Source of the DNA: Zizania palustris
Taxonomy: Eukaryota; Streptophyta; Magnoliopsida; Poales; Poaceae
Assembly: GCA_019279435.1 (NCBI GenBank)
Contig: JAAALK010000081.1
Location: 31,939,001 to 32,003,000, forward strand
Length of the DNA: 64,000 bases
Reading direction: 5' to 3'
The position numbers and the translations under genes are program-made. Below, piece after piece: positions 43,201 through 53,500 of the stretch (within the stretch, counting starts at the first letter, position 1; every line of letters begins with the position of its first letter). Below the pieces are notes generated by a model that saw only the letters and a program-made list of their open reading frames with translations, did no database searches and was not told the origin of the DNA.

Positions 43201-46200
43201 CAATCATGAGCACATGTGCATCTCCATCATATTATGTGCACAGTGCCAAGTAAAGAAATGTTGTCCATAATGAGAAAAATGAAAATGCTGCCCTAACTGA
43301 ATATGGCTGCTTACTTAAGCAACTCAAGACATGAGGGGGCTCTTTGTAGATTCACAGTGGCAGAGACTAGAAGCAGGAAACCTCAGCCACATTTTATATA
43401 TTCTGAAAGAAAACCAATCCTTCCAATACTTGTCAGCAGAAAATAGCCACAAGTTTGTCACTAGTCACTACAATGCCGAGGGTATGGCACTAGTTGTTAA
43501 ATTAGGGTATTTGGCATTACAGCATGTAAGCATATTAGGTGTGCAACAACAATGGGCAACACCATGTCACCAGTGCTGTCTTTGTGTCCAAAATCAATCT
43601 AGACTCCTAAGAAATATTTCTAATGGTCCATGTTCACAAGATTTCTATATGAACTGTAGGAAGAGCTAGATGGATAGATTCCTCTCCCTTGGGTTGAGAG
43701 GATAAAAGGGGAGCCTTACAGGAGGGGCCCACACACAAGGGGCCCCACACACACACACACACACTCTAACACCCCCCGCAGTCGAAACTCCGGAGCAGCG
43801 GATGTTGAGACTGGAGCAGAACTCGGAGAAGGTGGAGGTAGGCAAGCCTTTGGTGAAGATGTCGGCGAACTGGGAGGTGGTAGGCACATGTAGAACACGG
43901 ACATCTCCCACGGCGACACGATCACGAACGAAGTGGAGGTCAATTTCCACATGCTTGGTGCGTTGGTGTTGGACGGGGTTGGTGGAGAGGTAGACGGCGC
44001 TGACGTTGTCGCAGTAGACCAAAGTACTCCTGGCAAGGGGGCTATGGAGCTCCCCGAGGAGCTACCGAAGCCAGGATGCCTCGGCCACCCCATTGGCAAC
44101 AGCCCGGTACTCAGCCTCGGCACTGGAGCGGGAGACAACCGGCTGCCGCTTGGATGACCAAGACACGAGGTTGCCACCAAGGAAGACGACGTAGCCGGAG
44201 GTGGAGCGACGCGTGTCCAGGCAGCCCGCTCAGTTGGCGTCAGTGTAAACCATGAGCTCAGCAACAGGAGAACGCCGAAGGTGAAGCCCAAAGTCGAGGA
44301 AGCCGCGCAGATAGCGGAGAATCCGCTTCATAGCGGTAAAGTGCGGGTCCCTGGGGTCGTGCATGTGAAGGCACACCTGCTGCACCGCATAGGAGATATC
44401 CGGTCGAGTGAAAGTTAGGTACTGAAGGGCGCTAGCAATGCTTCGGTAGGCAGTGGGATCATCCACTGGTGCGCCCTTGGTACCGGAAATCTTGGACTGA
44501 GCATCGACTGGAGTGGCACAGGGCTTGCAGTCAGTCATCCCTGCGCGTTGAAGGACGTCCAAGGCATACTGGCGCTGGTGAAGAAAGAGGCCATCAGGGC
44601 AGTGTTCCACTGTCACTCCCAAGAAGTGATGGAGCACACCAAGGTCCTTCATGGCAAACTCCTGCTGCAACGAGGAGACAATCCACTGAAGGAGACTGGC
44701 TGGACGCAGTGAGAATAATGTCATCCACATAAAGCAGCAAGTAGGCTGAGTCAGCACCGTGGCGGAGGACAAATAAAGAAGTGTCACTCTTGGCTTCGCT
44801 GAACCCCACAGACACCAGGAAGGAGGCGAACCGACTGTACCAAGCCCGAGGAGCCTGCTTCAGACCATACAGAGACTTGTTGAGCCGGCAAACACGCTCA
44901 GGGTGAGCGGGATCCACAAAACCCGCAGGCTTCCTGCAGTACACAGTCTCCGTCAGGGTGCCATGGAGGAAGGCATTCTTCACATCGAGTTGGTGAACTG
45001 GCCAGGACCTCGAGAGAGCCAGGGAGAGCACGGTCCGGACAGTAGCAGGCTTCACCACTGGGCTGAAGGTCTCATCATAGTCAACTCCAGGGCGCTGGGT
45101 GAAACCCCGAAGGACCCAGCGAGCCTTGTGGCGATCCAGCGAGCCATCTGCCTTGCGTTTATGTGTCTAGATCCACTTACCAGTGACCACATTGCAGCCA
45201 GAGGGGCGAGGCACCAGGTCCCAGGTTTGATTGGCCAGAAGGGCCGCATATTCTTCCTCCATCGCGTGGCGCCAGTGTGGATCCGCTAGAGCGCCACGAA
45301 CAGTGGAGGGTATGGGAGAGACAAGCGGCTCCGTAGCGGCGGAGAGGACCAGGCGGTCAACTGGACGGAGTACCCCCGCAGCCCGCCGAGTCACCATCGG
45401 GTGAGTGTGGCGGGGATCGCGGTGGAGGGGCGGGTGGTACACCAGCGGCTCGGCGCAAGAGCAGGCTGGTGCAACCTCCGTCGGGCGGCGCTGGTAGACC
45501 CGAACAGGGTTGGCGTAGCGGGAAGAAGATGTCGGGGCCGCGCGTGGCGCGGCAGGTGTCGCAAGGACACGGGGCACAATCGGGGCCGTGTCCGGGGCGG
45601 AACACGGCGCCGACGGCAACAACGGGCCAACCTCGGGCGCAGGAGGCGACAGGGAAGGGGTCGCGTGCTGCTCGGACGAAGACGTCGGGGCCGCGCATGG
45701 CACGAGGGGCCACGCCGGCTGGTGGGAAGTGGCCGCACGTGGGACAGCCAGGGGCACGGGGGCCGCGGGAGGCACGGCGGGCAACTTCACTGCCACACAC
45801 GGCTCGTCAGATGGGGGAGAGCCACCGGAACAGCCGATGATGTACCTGCAGAAGACAAAGGTGGCTGAACCACCGGGTCAGTATAAAACAGGGAGTCCAA
45901 CTCAAGGCTGGTGGTGGGTGTGGAGTCAACGGAGAAAGGAAAGACGGACTTAGCGAAGATGACATGTCGTGAGATAAGAACACGACGAGAGGATAGGTCA
46001 AAACAACAGTACCCCTTATGATCGGGGGAGTAGCCAAGAAACACACACAGGGTTGAGCGGGGCGCAAGCTTGTGAGGAGCAGTGGCAGAAGTGTTGGGAT
46101 AGCAAGCACACCCGAAAACACGAAGGTGAGTGTAGGAAGGTGGGATACCGAACAAGGCATGGTGAGGGGTGGGAGCGCACGTGGCATTAGAAGGCAGGCG

Positions 46201-49200
46201 GTTGAGCACATAGGTGGCAGTAAGGAGGCTCTCAGCCTAGAAGCGAGCGGGAGCCGAAGCCTGAAAAAGCATGGAGCGCATAACATTATTAGTGGTACGA
46301 ATCATGCGCTCAGCCTTGCCATTCTGAGGGGAGGTATAGGGGCAGGACATGCGCGATTGGACTCCCTTCGAGAGGAAGAAAGCCCGGGAAGCAGAGTTGT
46401 CGAACTCACGACCATTATCACACTGGACGGCCTTGATAGTAACCCCAAACTGAGTAGCAACCCAAGCAAAGAAGTGAGTGAGCGTGGGGAAGGCATCCGA
46501 CTTGGACCGCAAAGGAAACGTCCATGAGTAGTGAGAAAAATCATCGAGAACAACCAGATAATATTTATAACCAGAAATACTCAAGATCGGAGAGGTCCAC
46601 AAGTCACAGTGAATAAGGTCAAACGCATGAACAACATGCGAGGAAGAAATAGGAAAAGGTAGGCGAACATGATGACCTAATTGACACGCATGACAAATGT
46701 GCTCACTAGTAGCCCTAGTACAAGGAATAGAGGAGCTACGACAAAGCTGAGCCAAAATGTCGACACCGAGATGACCAAGCCGACGGTGCCAGAGTGTGGA
46801 GGACGCTGTGGCGACAAGGGCGGACGCAGGTGGAGCAGCGAAAGGTGGAAGACGAAGCGTGTAGAGGGGTCCGGTGCTGTCACAGCGGAGAAGAGGACGT
46901 CGAGTGGCCATATCCTTCACAGTCAAACAAGAGTCAAATTCAACAGAACAGAAATTATCAGTGGTGAATTGACGAATGGAAAGAAGGTTGTGAACGATGT
47001 CAGGAGCAACAAGAATGTTTTGCAGGCGAAAAGGCCCACAAGGAGTCGCATCACCCACGGAGGTGACCGGAAGACATGAGCCATTCCCAACCATGATGGA
47101 AGAAGGGTGAGATGGGTAGGGGGGCCTGTGAGAGGAGATAATACCATCATGGGGAGAGGTGTGGAAGGAAGCACCCGAGTCGGCCACCCAATCTGTGGCG
47201 GCCGGCGGAGTCAACGCCATGGTGTTGAATGACTGCGCGAGGGCCGTCTGATCCCACCCACCGGACCACGGGCCCCACGCCGAAGGAGCAGGCGGGACCG
47301 GCCACCCGGTGAGCATGGCCGCAGGTGGGGTAGAAGGCCGAGGAGTGAACTAGCCCGGCGGCAGGGGCTGGTGTGGCGGAGGTAGGAGCCGGAGCGCGAC
47401 CGGTACCACCACGGCGCCCCCCTCCCCGGCGACGACGATCGCCACCACGATCGCCACCATGCCCCTCCCCCCCTCCCCCGCCAGTGGTGGAACCGACGGT
47501 AGGAGTACCAAGAAGGGAGGGAGCCGGCGCCGGCGGTGGGTGGGAGGCCTGCCGGTTGGGGCCGGAGGTGATGAGAGCAGTCGCGGTAGTAGAAGGGGGA
47601 GCGAGTCCCCGAGTCAGTTCCTCGAGGACAAGGTCATCACGAACCTTGTGGAAGGAGGGGAACGGCACTGTCCTCGTGATCCAAGTCCGGAGATGGGCGT
47701 AGCTGTCTCCGAGACCGCGGAGGATGTTGAGGACAAGAGTGCGGTCCACAACAGGCTCGCCAAGGTCACGAAGAGAATACGCCATTCCCTTCATGCGACG
47801 GCAGTACTCCGAGATGGGGAGATCCCACTGGACGAAGGTGCGGAAGGTAGCGTCCAACTGGAGAGCACGAGCCTCGCGGTTGCCAAGGAACTGCCCCTCG
47901 ATCGCAACCCAGGCCTGCCGAGCGGTGCCACCAAGTTCCCGCACGATGTCGTGGAGCTCGACAGTGATGGACCCAAGGATCCATGACAACACCATGTTGT
48001 CCATGCGCCGCCAAACAGACCCCTGGGCGACCACCGGAGTGTCGATGAGGACGTGGTCATCAAGGGCATAGCACTGGAGGGTGAGGAGCACCAGGTCGCG
48101 CCAGCGTGCGTAGCAGGACGATGAGGGATCGAGGGTGACTGGCACAAGCGCCCGGATGTTCTGGACACCGGCCGCCTGAGCGTGAAGCTGTGCGGCATCC
48201 GAATCTGCGGCGACAGCTGGAGCCGCGGTGGCAGTGGGGTCAACACCCCTGAGGTGATGCTCGGCCTCAGCGACATGCTGGGCCAGGGCATCAGCGGTCT
48301 GGCGAGCATTCTCCCAAGCAAGAGCGGCTGCCCGCTCGCGCGCCCGAGCAGCAGCGACAGCGGTCTTGGCAGTGGCAAGGGCGGCAGCAAGGGCAGCGTC
48401 GGCAGCCACCACATCAGTAGGGGCCAGCCAGCCCGAGGTCACGGCGATGGGGAGGAGGGGCGGCGGCCCACCCAGGTTCGGCCAGGACATGGCAGGGGGA
48501 AGGGGGGCGGCGCCCCAGGGCCCAGGGGAGGCCGGCGAGGCCGGCAACAGCAGGAGGGCCCCCCCATGGTCGGCTAGTGCATGGTCGTGGCGGGGGGAGG
48601 GGGCGGCACCCTAGGGACCAAGGGAGGGCCGGCGGCGCCAGATCCGGCCGCCCCGGCGTCGGGTCCGGGCAGGCAGGGCGGCGGCGAAGTAGCTCGGGGG
48701 GAGGCCGGCGCCGGCGGAGCTGGCCATGCCGGCGTCGAGGCATGGTGGGGGGAGCTCAGCGGCGGCGAAACCCGGCGGGGGGAAGCCGGCGGCGCCAGAT
48801 CTGGCCGCCCTGGCGACGGATCCAAGCGGAGGAAGGCCGGTGGCGCCGGATCGGGCCGCCCCGACGACGGATCCGGGCGGGAAAGGGGCCAGGGAAGGGC
48901 CGGCAGCGTCGAGGCAGGGCGAGGGGAGGTCGACGGCGGCGAAACCCGGTGGGGGGAAGCCGGCGGCGCCAGATCCGGCTGCCCCGGCGGCGGATCCGGG
49001 CGGGAGAGGAGCAGATCCGGCCATGGTGGCGGAACCCAGCCCACGAAAAGGGGAGGAGGAGGCCGGAGACGAGAAGGAGAAGATGGTGCTCGCCGAAGGA
49101 GGCTCGCCGGCCATGGAGGCGGCGGCGGCGGCGGCGGCAGGAGAGAAGAGGAGGGAAGGGGGAGCCTAAGGCTCTGATACCATGTAGGAAGAGCTAGATG

Positions 49201-52200
49201 GATAGATTCCTCTCCCTTGGGTTGGGAGGATAAAAGGGGAGCCTTACAGGAGGGGCCCACACACAGGGGGCCCCACACACACACACACTCTAACATGAAC
49301 AACAATTTTAGTATGCCACAGTAGCAAAGTGCGACTCCAAAGAAAGCATACCTCTCTTAAGATCTCTGGAGGGAACCCAGTAGCCTCAAATGTCATAAAT
49401 GGAGGAGGCACATTCTCACCCTGAATATTTTAGAAGCAAGATAGCATGTGAAAAAGCTTTAAAGAAAATGAAAATTAAAACATGTAACATTGGTGCACCA
49501 TCTCAACTAGAAAAATAAAGGTGTAACAGTAGAAGTGCAGAACATGCACTTGCAAACACAATAATGGATTCTAAGCTCCACACTCTTTAAATTTTACTGA
49601 GTTGTGTACATGCACAACAGATCACACAAAAATATGGCCAACTATAAATACACAGGGAGGAAGTCATCCAGACAATGCATTACTTGGACTTTTTTCTTTC
49701 AGAATAGTAAAGAGAGACCTTCTGGAAAATACTATATAAACAACGTACTACACAAGGGTTCCACAGAAATCTACTGCCTGACAAGACAAAAATACCAATT
49801 GCTATCCAACAAGTGCTCAAAATAAACTACCAACCAAAGTGCAATAATATATCATATTGAATACATGATAGACAGGTAAAACCAGCTATATCCATTCATC
49901 TTCCTCAATCGCATTGACCAAAGATGTCTCTACAAATATGTATGTATTGTTGTGTTATTTTAAATTCATTGTCTTTATGCAGAGTAAATTAGAAAATCTT
50001 TTAAGAATATAGATGTTATGTGCAGCTATTCTGTTATTAGAGATAAAGCAGAAGCAGATATGCTGCTATGATTCTGTGATTAGAGATAAGATAGAATTAG
50101 TCAGATTAAGATAAGTTTAGTTAGAATTATTTAGTTACGATAAGATAGGATTCTATGTTAGGGATAAGGTAAGGAGATTAGCCCTATAAATACTAGACCA
50201 TTGTATGGGATTAAATCAAGGCATCAAGCAGAAGGAATTAATAGTTCCTACTCCTGCTACTACCAATAGAAATATTTGCATCCATCCCATTCTCTAATGG
50301 TCGCAACTGCACACCACATTTGAAGTATCAGATTTAGCTATGCTACAAAAAATAACTTCATTATCTTGTCATGTAAACATTAGAAGCTAACATGTCATTG
50401 AATTATTGAAAGATTGTTAATCACTCTTGGAATAAAACGTTAAAACCTTTTTAGTACCAAGAGAAACAGAAATATCATCCTTTGAACAATACACAAAATT
50501 CTGAGCTGCGATTCAATTGTTTTGACATAATATAGTGCAAATTGAATCATTTTGTCAATACCATTGCAGTGACTTCATGGTGTTGACGATATGCATCAGC
50601 TGAAGCAATGCTTGGAAAATTTGGGGGAGTGAACATTCTGGATGGAGGCCTCATTGAGTCTTCAGGAAATGGACTATGGTTATGCAAATTTGTCACTGAA
50701 TGTGGTGGTCCCATGTTATAACCACCTGAATTATCTGGCTGAGGATAAGGTGGCCCATTCCTCATATCCTGCAGTACAATATTATGAACAGTACAGTCAA
50801 TGGTAATAGCTTCAGGAATTTAGGAGGTTTGCAAAGAATTGAAAATTAGCATTGAAGCCATAAGGATTGTAATTTATAGTTCGCAATAAAAATTGTAAAC
50901 CATTGCAGGGCTCTTTATGTTTCTTTTTGCAATGTGCACATACCAATCATAAATTATGATGGTTCATTTTCATGAGATCGTAACAATGAATTTCATAGTT
51001 ATATGGCATGATATGGCCTTTACTTAAGTTGTAACAAAATAAGGATTATCATCTTCATAAAAACCTGTAACAAAACAAGGACTATTGACCTTATTACGAC
51101 TTCATAGTGTCATATGATAAATTATTACCGGGCGGTTTAGTGAAGATGGCAGTGCAGCAAGCTTTGGCTGCTGCTGGAGAGTATTTGTTACATCAATCCT
51201 GACAGAAGAGTGAAGCTCATTTCTTTCAAAGTGATCCTCATTATTGCCCATCTTGAAACCCATTGGAGGCCGAACTGGTGAAGGACCAATATGATTTGGA
51301 ACAACATGACTGTTAGCTGGTTGTTGCCTATAGTTTATATCCATTCCACCTTGATGCATTTGAGGTGAGCTTAAAAAATTAATGTTATTACCGTCACCTG
51401 GGGATGATCCACCAAGATGATGCTTTGCAGGATATGATGGCCCTCCAACTCCAGGAATATTTGGCTGATTATGTGACCCAGGAAGTTGATGATTAGAAGG
51501 TAACTGATGTTTTACAGGAGGACCCTGGCCACGCTGCTGACTGAGTGGTAATGAAAAGCCAGAATGTTTTCCATCAAGACCTCCTGTGATTCCTGTCTCA
51601 TCAACCTTCAGAGTAGAACTTTGCTGCCCATGTGGCACTTGGCTCAGCTGAGGACCTACATGGCCATGATGTAATTGTTTTCCCTGTGGAGGTGTGAAAT
51701 GGAAGCCATGCTGGAGCTGACCCTGTTGTGATGGCATTTGAAGTCCTTGAGACTGTGAGGCTTGCAGCACATGAGAAACCTGGGCAGGTTGATGAAAGGC
51801 CGGTGATTGCTGTGGTTGCACTTGACCCTGAGAGATCTTCATTCCCTGTGTCTGCTGACCTTGATTGTAAGGAGTATGGGGCATTTGTGGCTGCTGACCC
51901 TGATTGTAGGAAGCTTGCGACATTGGAGGTTGCTGACCTTGATTGTAGGCAGCCACAGATTGTGGCGGCTGTGGACTTTGATTGTAGGCAGCCACAGGTT
52001 GCGGTGGCTGTGGACCTTGATTGTAGGCAGTTGTGGCCTGCGGTGGCTGCTGACTTTGGTTGTAGGCAGCTTGAGAAATAAGCGGTTGCTGACCTTGATT
52101 ATAGGCAGTTTGTGGCATCTGTGGCTGCTGGCTTACCTGATATGAATATTGTGGACCTGGCTGAAGCTGCTGCTGCTGCTGTTGCTGGGTTTGCATATAA

Positions 52201-52700
52201 TGGCTATGCTGGTATGGCATAGGTTGTGGATGTGGGTTGGTGTATTGAGCAGGTGGTTGCTGCGACATCTGCTGCTGTTGTTGATAGGGCACCTGTTGTG
52301 AATGCTGAAACGGAGCTTGATGCTGAGCCATGTGCTGAAATGGTGGCTGCTGGGTCAGCTGTTGGGGCTGCTGCTTCCCAAGGTGACTGGCTTGAGGGTA
52401 TATTGTCTGACCAGGTTGTTCCTGTTGTGATACCTGCCCAACTTGGTTCAACTGCATGCTAGGCTGTGAAAAAGCCCCTGATGCTGACGGTGGTATGGGT
52501 GTAGCGGTTATTGGAGGAGGGCCTGTGGGCAAGGGAGGCACAGCTGCCGCCGGCCTCTCATACTGGGTCTCATTTGTATCAGGATTCCAATAGTACAGCG
52601 TTGAGCCATCAATTAGTCCTTTCCATGGTGCTGGGAGAGTTGGGTCATCTGGAGCATATCGCGGACCTGATGAATCTACAGTAGTCTCTGCAGCCGCCAT
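40210..52700 (-). CDS. RH40: WW-domain DEAD-box ATP-dependent RNA helicase (RH40/DRH1-like)
   Basis: Seven coding exons, all GT-AG and in phase: 52700-51129, 50768-50562, 49420-49352, 43180-42911, 42553-42203, 41949-41672, 41533-40210; 1356 aa. The ATG at 52700 (MAAAETTVDSSG) is used; an upstream TTG is not. Order: WW domain (APWKGLIDGSTLYYWNPDTN), a long Q/P-rich region with polyQ and eight or so YNQGQQPP-type repeats, then the helicase core. Core motifs are Q motif (GFLNPTPIQ), I (AKTGSGKT), Ia (PTRELASQ), Ib (TPGRL), II (DEAD), III (TAT, as usual in this subfamily), IV (VIIFCSTK), V (ATDVAARGLDI) and VI (HRIGRTGRAG). The tail has RGG/GGF repeats and an RS domain. It unwinds or remodels RNA, probably nuclear. 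Longer than Arabidopsis RH40, mainly through the repeats. Intron 3 carries a copia element. Confidence 0.93.
43655..43771 (-). repeat. 3' LTR of the intronic copia element
   Basis: 117 bp, TG...CA, with an (AC)n stretch near its right edge and the TGAAC duplication at its left. Confidence 0.93.
43790..47316 (-). pseudogene. Copia pol (protease-integrase-RT-RNase H), interrupted
   Basis: From right to left: protease (DWVADSGASFH), GAG-pre-integrase (LWHRRLGHLG), integrase (HCDLW, DNGREFDN, SPQNGKAERMIR), stop at about 46239, integrase C-terminal part (FGCACYP, FLGYSPDHKGY), frame change near 45800, linker (HPMVTRRAAGV, DPHWRHAMEEEY), stop at about 45166 after VVTGKWI, RT (VHQLDVKNAFLHG, SLYGLKQAPRAWY, LLLYVDDIIL), frame change near 44690, RT connection (LRYLRGFLDFGLH), stop at about 44230 after YTDAN, and RNase H (CDNVSAVYLSTNP). 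At least three stops fall where copia proteins have tryptophan or a similar residue. Confidence 0.9.
47147..49114 (-). pseudogene. Copia gag with a GC-rich repetitive N-terminal region
   Basis: A likely start is the ATG at 49114 (MAGEPPSASTIFSF). A minisatellite-like Pro/Ala/Gly-rich segment (49060-48620) is followed by an in-frame stop at 48611, after which the same frame is open to 47147. The open part has an alanine-rich helix and the UBN2 gag core (YARWRDLVLLTLQCYALDDH, WILGSITVELHDIV, LPISEYCRRMKGMA). No CCHC zinc knuckle is seen; an Arg/Gly-rich stretch (GGDRRRRGGGRRGG) is in its place. Gag and pol are in different frames around 47316. Confidence 0.8.
49180..49192 (-). other. Primer-binding site of the intronic copia element
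   Basis: The minus strand reads TGGTATCAGAGCC directly after the LTR end CTACA; complementary to initiator tRNA-Met. Confidence 0.93.
49193..49295 (-). repeat. 5' LTR of the intronic copia element
   Basis: 103 bp, nearly identical to the 43655 copy apart from a shorter (AC)n tract. At about 100 bp it is unusually short for a coding copia element. Confidence 0.93.
50013..50312 (+). repeat. Probable solo LTR or TRIM-like piece in helicase intron 2
   Basis: It starts TGTTATGTGCAGC and contains repeated 'gataagat' motifs, a TATA box (CCTATAAATACTAG, about 50184) and a downstream 'attaaatcaaggcatcaagcag' segment, the layout of copia U3-R. No target duplication was confirmed, so borders are approximate. 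Confidence 0.45.
51860..52140 (-). repeat. RH40: Coding minisatellite in helicase exon 1 (YNQ repeats)
   Basis: Imperfect tandem repeats of about 45-54 bp encode A-YNQ(G/S)QQPP units, eight or so in a row. They are followed towards the N-terminus by a CAG/CTG run encoding MQTQQQQQQQLQPG. Repeat-number change would lengthen or shorten a low-complexity, prion-like region without breaking the frame. Confidence 0.85.
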
Positions 52701-52802
52701 GTCCAACAAGTCTTCCTGCTTCCCTTCCTATGCCACGACCATCACTCAGCTGGCCTGCAAAAAACAAAACAACTTTTAATCGTCGCCTTGCTCAAAACCA
52801 TA

Positions 52803-52840
52803 ATCCTAACCCTAAAGCCTAAACCCTAACCCTAAAACCC
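52803..52840 (-). promoter_or_regulatory. Telo-box cluster in the helicase 5' UTR intron
   Basis: A run of AACCCTAA-type units ('cctaaccctaaagcctaaaccctaaccctaaaa') resembles plant telo-boxes, known near the 5' ends of translation and RNA-processing genes. It lies within the 5' UTR intron (53153-52755). Confidence 0.5.
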
Positions 52841-53153
52841 CAGATACAACCTCGGAATGGACTAAAAATTTTAACCGAATCGAGAACGTAGACGACCCAA
52901 CCAAAATGGGATTTTTTACGATATTAACTGCTATTAGCACAGGAGCGGACCTAGGGGTTGAGCTGAACCCCAAAACTGAACCCTAATTTTTTAAGAAAAC
53001 AAATTGCTAGAACTACTGCACCCCGCAACAAAGAAAGCAAATCGGGACGAAACAGGACGGGTTAGTTCAAATCGATCAAACTCCGAACGGATCTCCAATC
53101 AGGGCCACGCCGGCTCATGAAGTGGGGGCTCGGTTTTTTCGGTTGAAACTGAC

Positions 53154-53500
53154 CTGCCTCATCCTCCCCAGCTGGTCGATGCAGGCGGACGCTTTAAGGC
53201 CTCCCGGGATGCCCCGCCGACGGGCAGCCTCCAGCGAATCAGGACAAGACCATCTTGAAGAACAGTGGCAGTCGGGGGAGGAGGCGAGAAGAGGCAGCGG
53301 CGGATTTCGAGGAGGACGCGGTGACGTCAGGAGATGGAGGCCCAAGCGGCGGCAGCCAGGGAGGAGGACGCGCGGTGGCGGCCGGGGAGAGGGACAACGG
53401 CGACGGGGGAGGCGGCGGCGGGTGGTGCGGCGCGACAGCGGAGAATAGAGGGGAATAGGGTAGGGTAGGGATTTGGAGGAAAGGAGGAAAAGATATATAT
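53154..53500 (-). promoter_or_regulatory. RH40: Helicase 5' UTR exon and TATA box
   Basis: A good donor (GAGGCAG|GTCAGT on the minus strand, last exon base 53154) and an acceptor (TTTTTTGCAG|GCCAGC, first exon base 52754) define a 5' UTR intron. The GC-rich, CT-repeat exon to the right runs to about 53455. A minus-strand TATATAT at about 53493-53500 sits some 40 bp upstream, fitting a core promoter. Confidence 0.55.

Larger units (their letters stand above)
43655..49295 (-). mobile_element. Ty1-copia retrotransposon with very short LTRs, in helicase intron 3
   Basis: The LTRs (43655-43771, 117 bp; 49193-49295, 103 bp) begin TGTAGGAAGAGC and end CTCTAACA in plus-strand reading, and differ mainly in the (AC)n run plus one or two substitutions. 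They are flanked by a perfect 5-bp target duplication TGAAC (43650-43654 and 49296-49300). The PBS (49180-49192) abuts the right LTR, so the element reads minus, in the same sense as the host gene. A G-rich polypurine tract lies next to the left LTR. The coding region has gag, protease, integrase, RT and RNase H in copia order but with several stops and frame changes. It is recent by LTR similarity, yet defective. Confidence 0.95.

Noticed and set aside
47373..49197. Plus-strand GC-rich frames in the copia gag/leader region
   Set aside because: They are antisense shadows of the gag region and its GC-rich repeats, with Arg/Gly/Ala-only composition and no domain.
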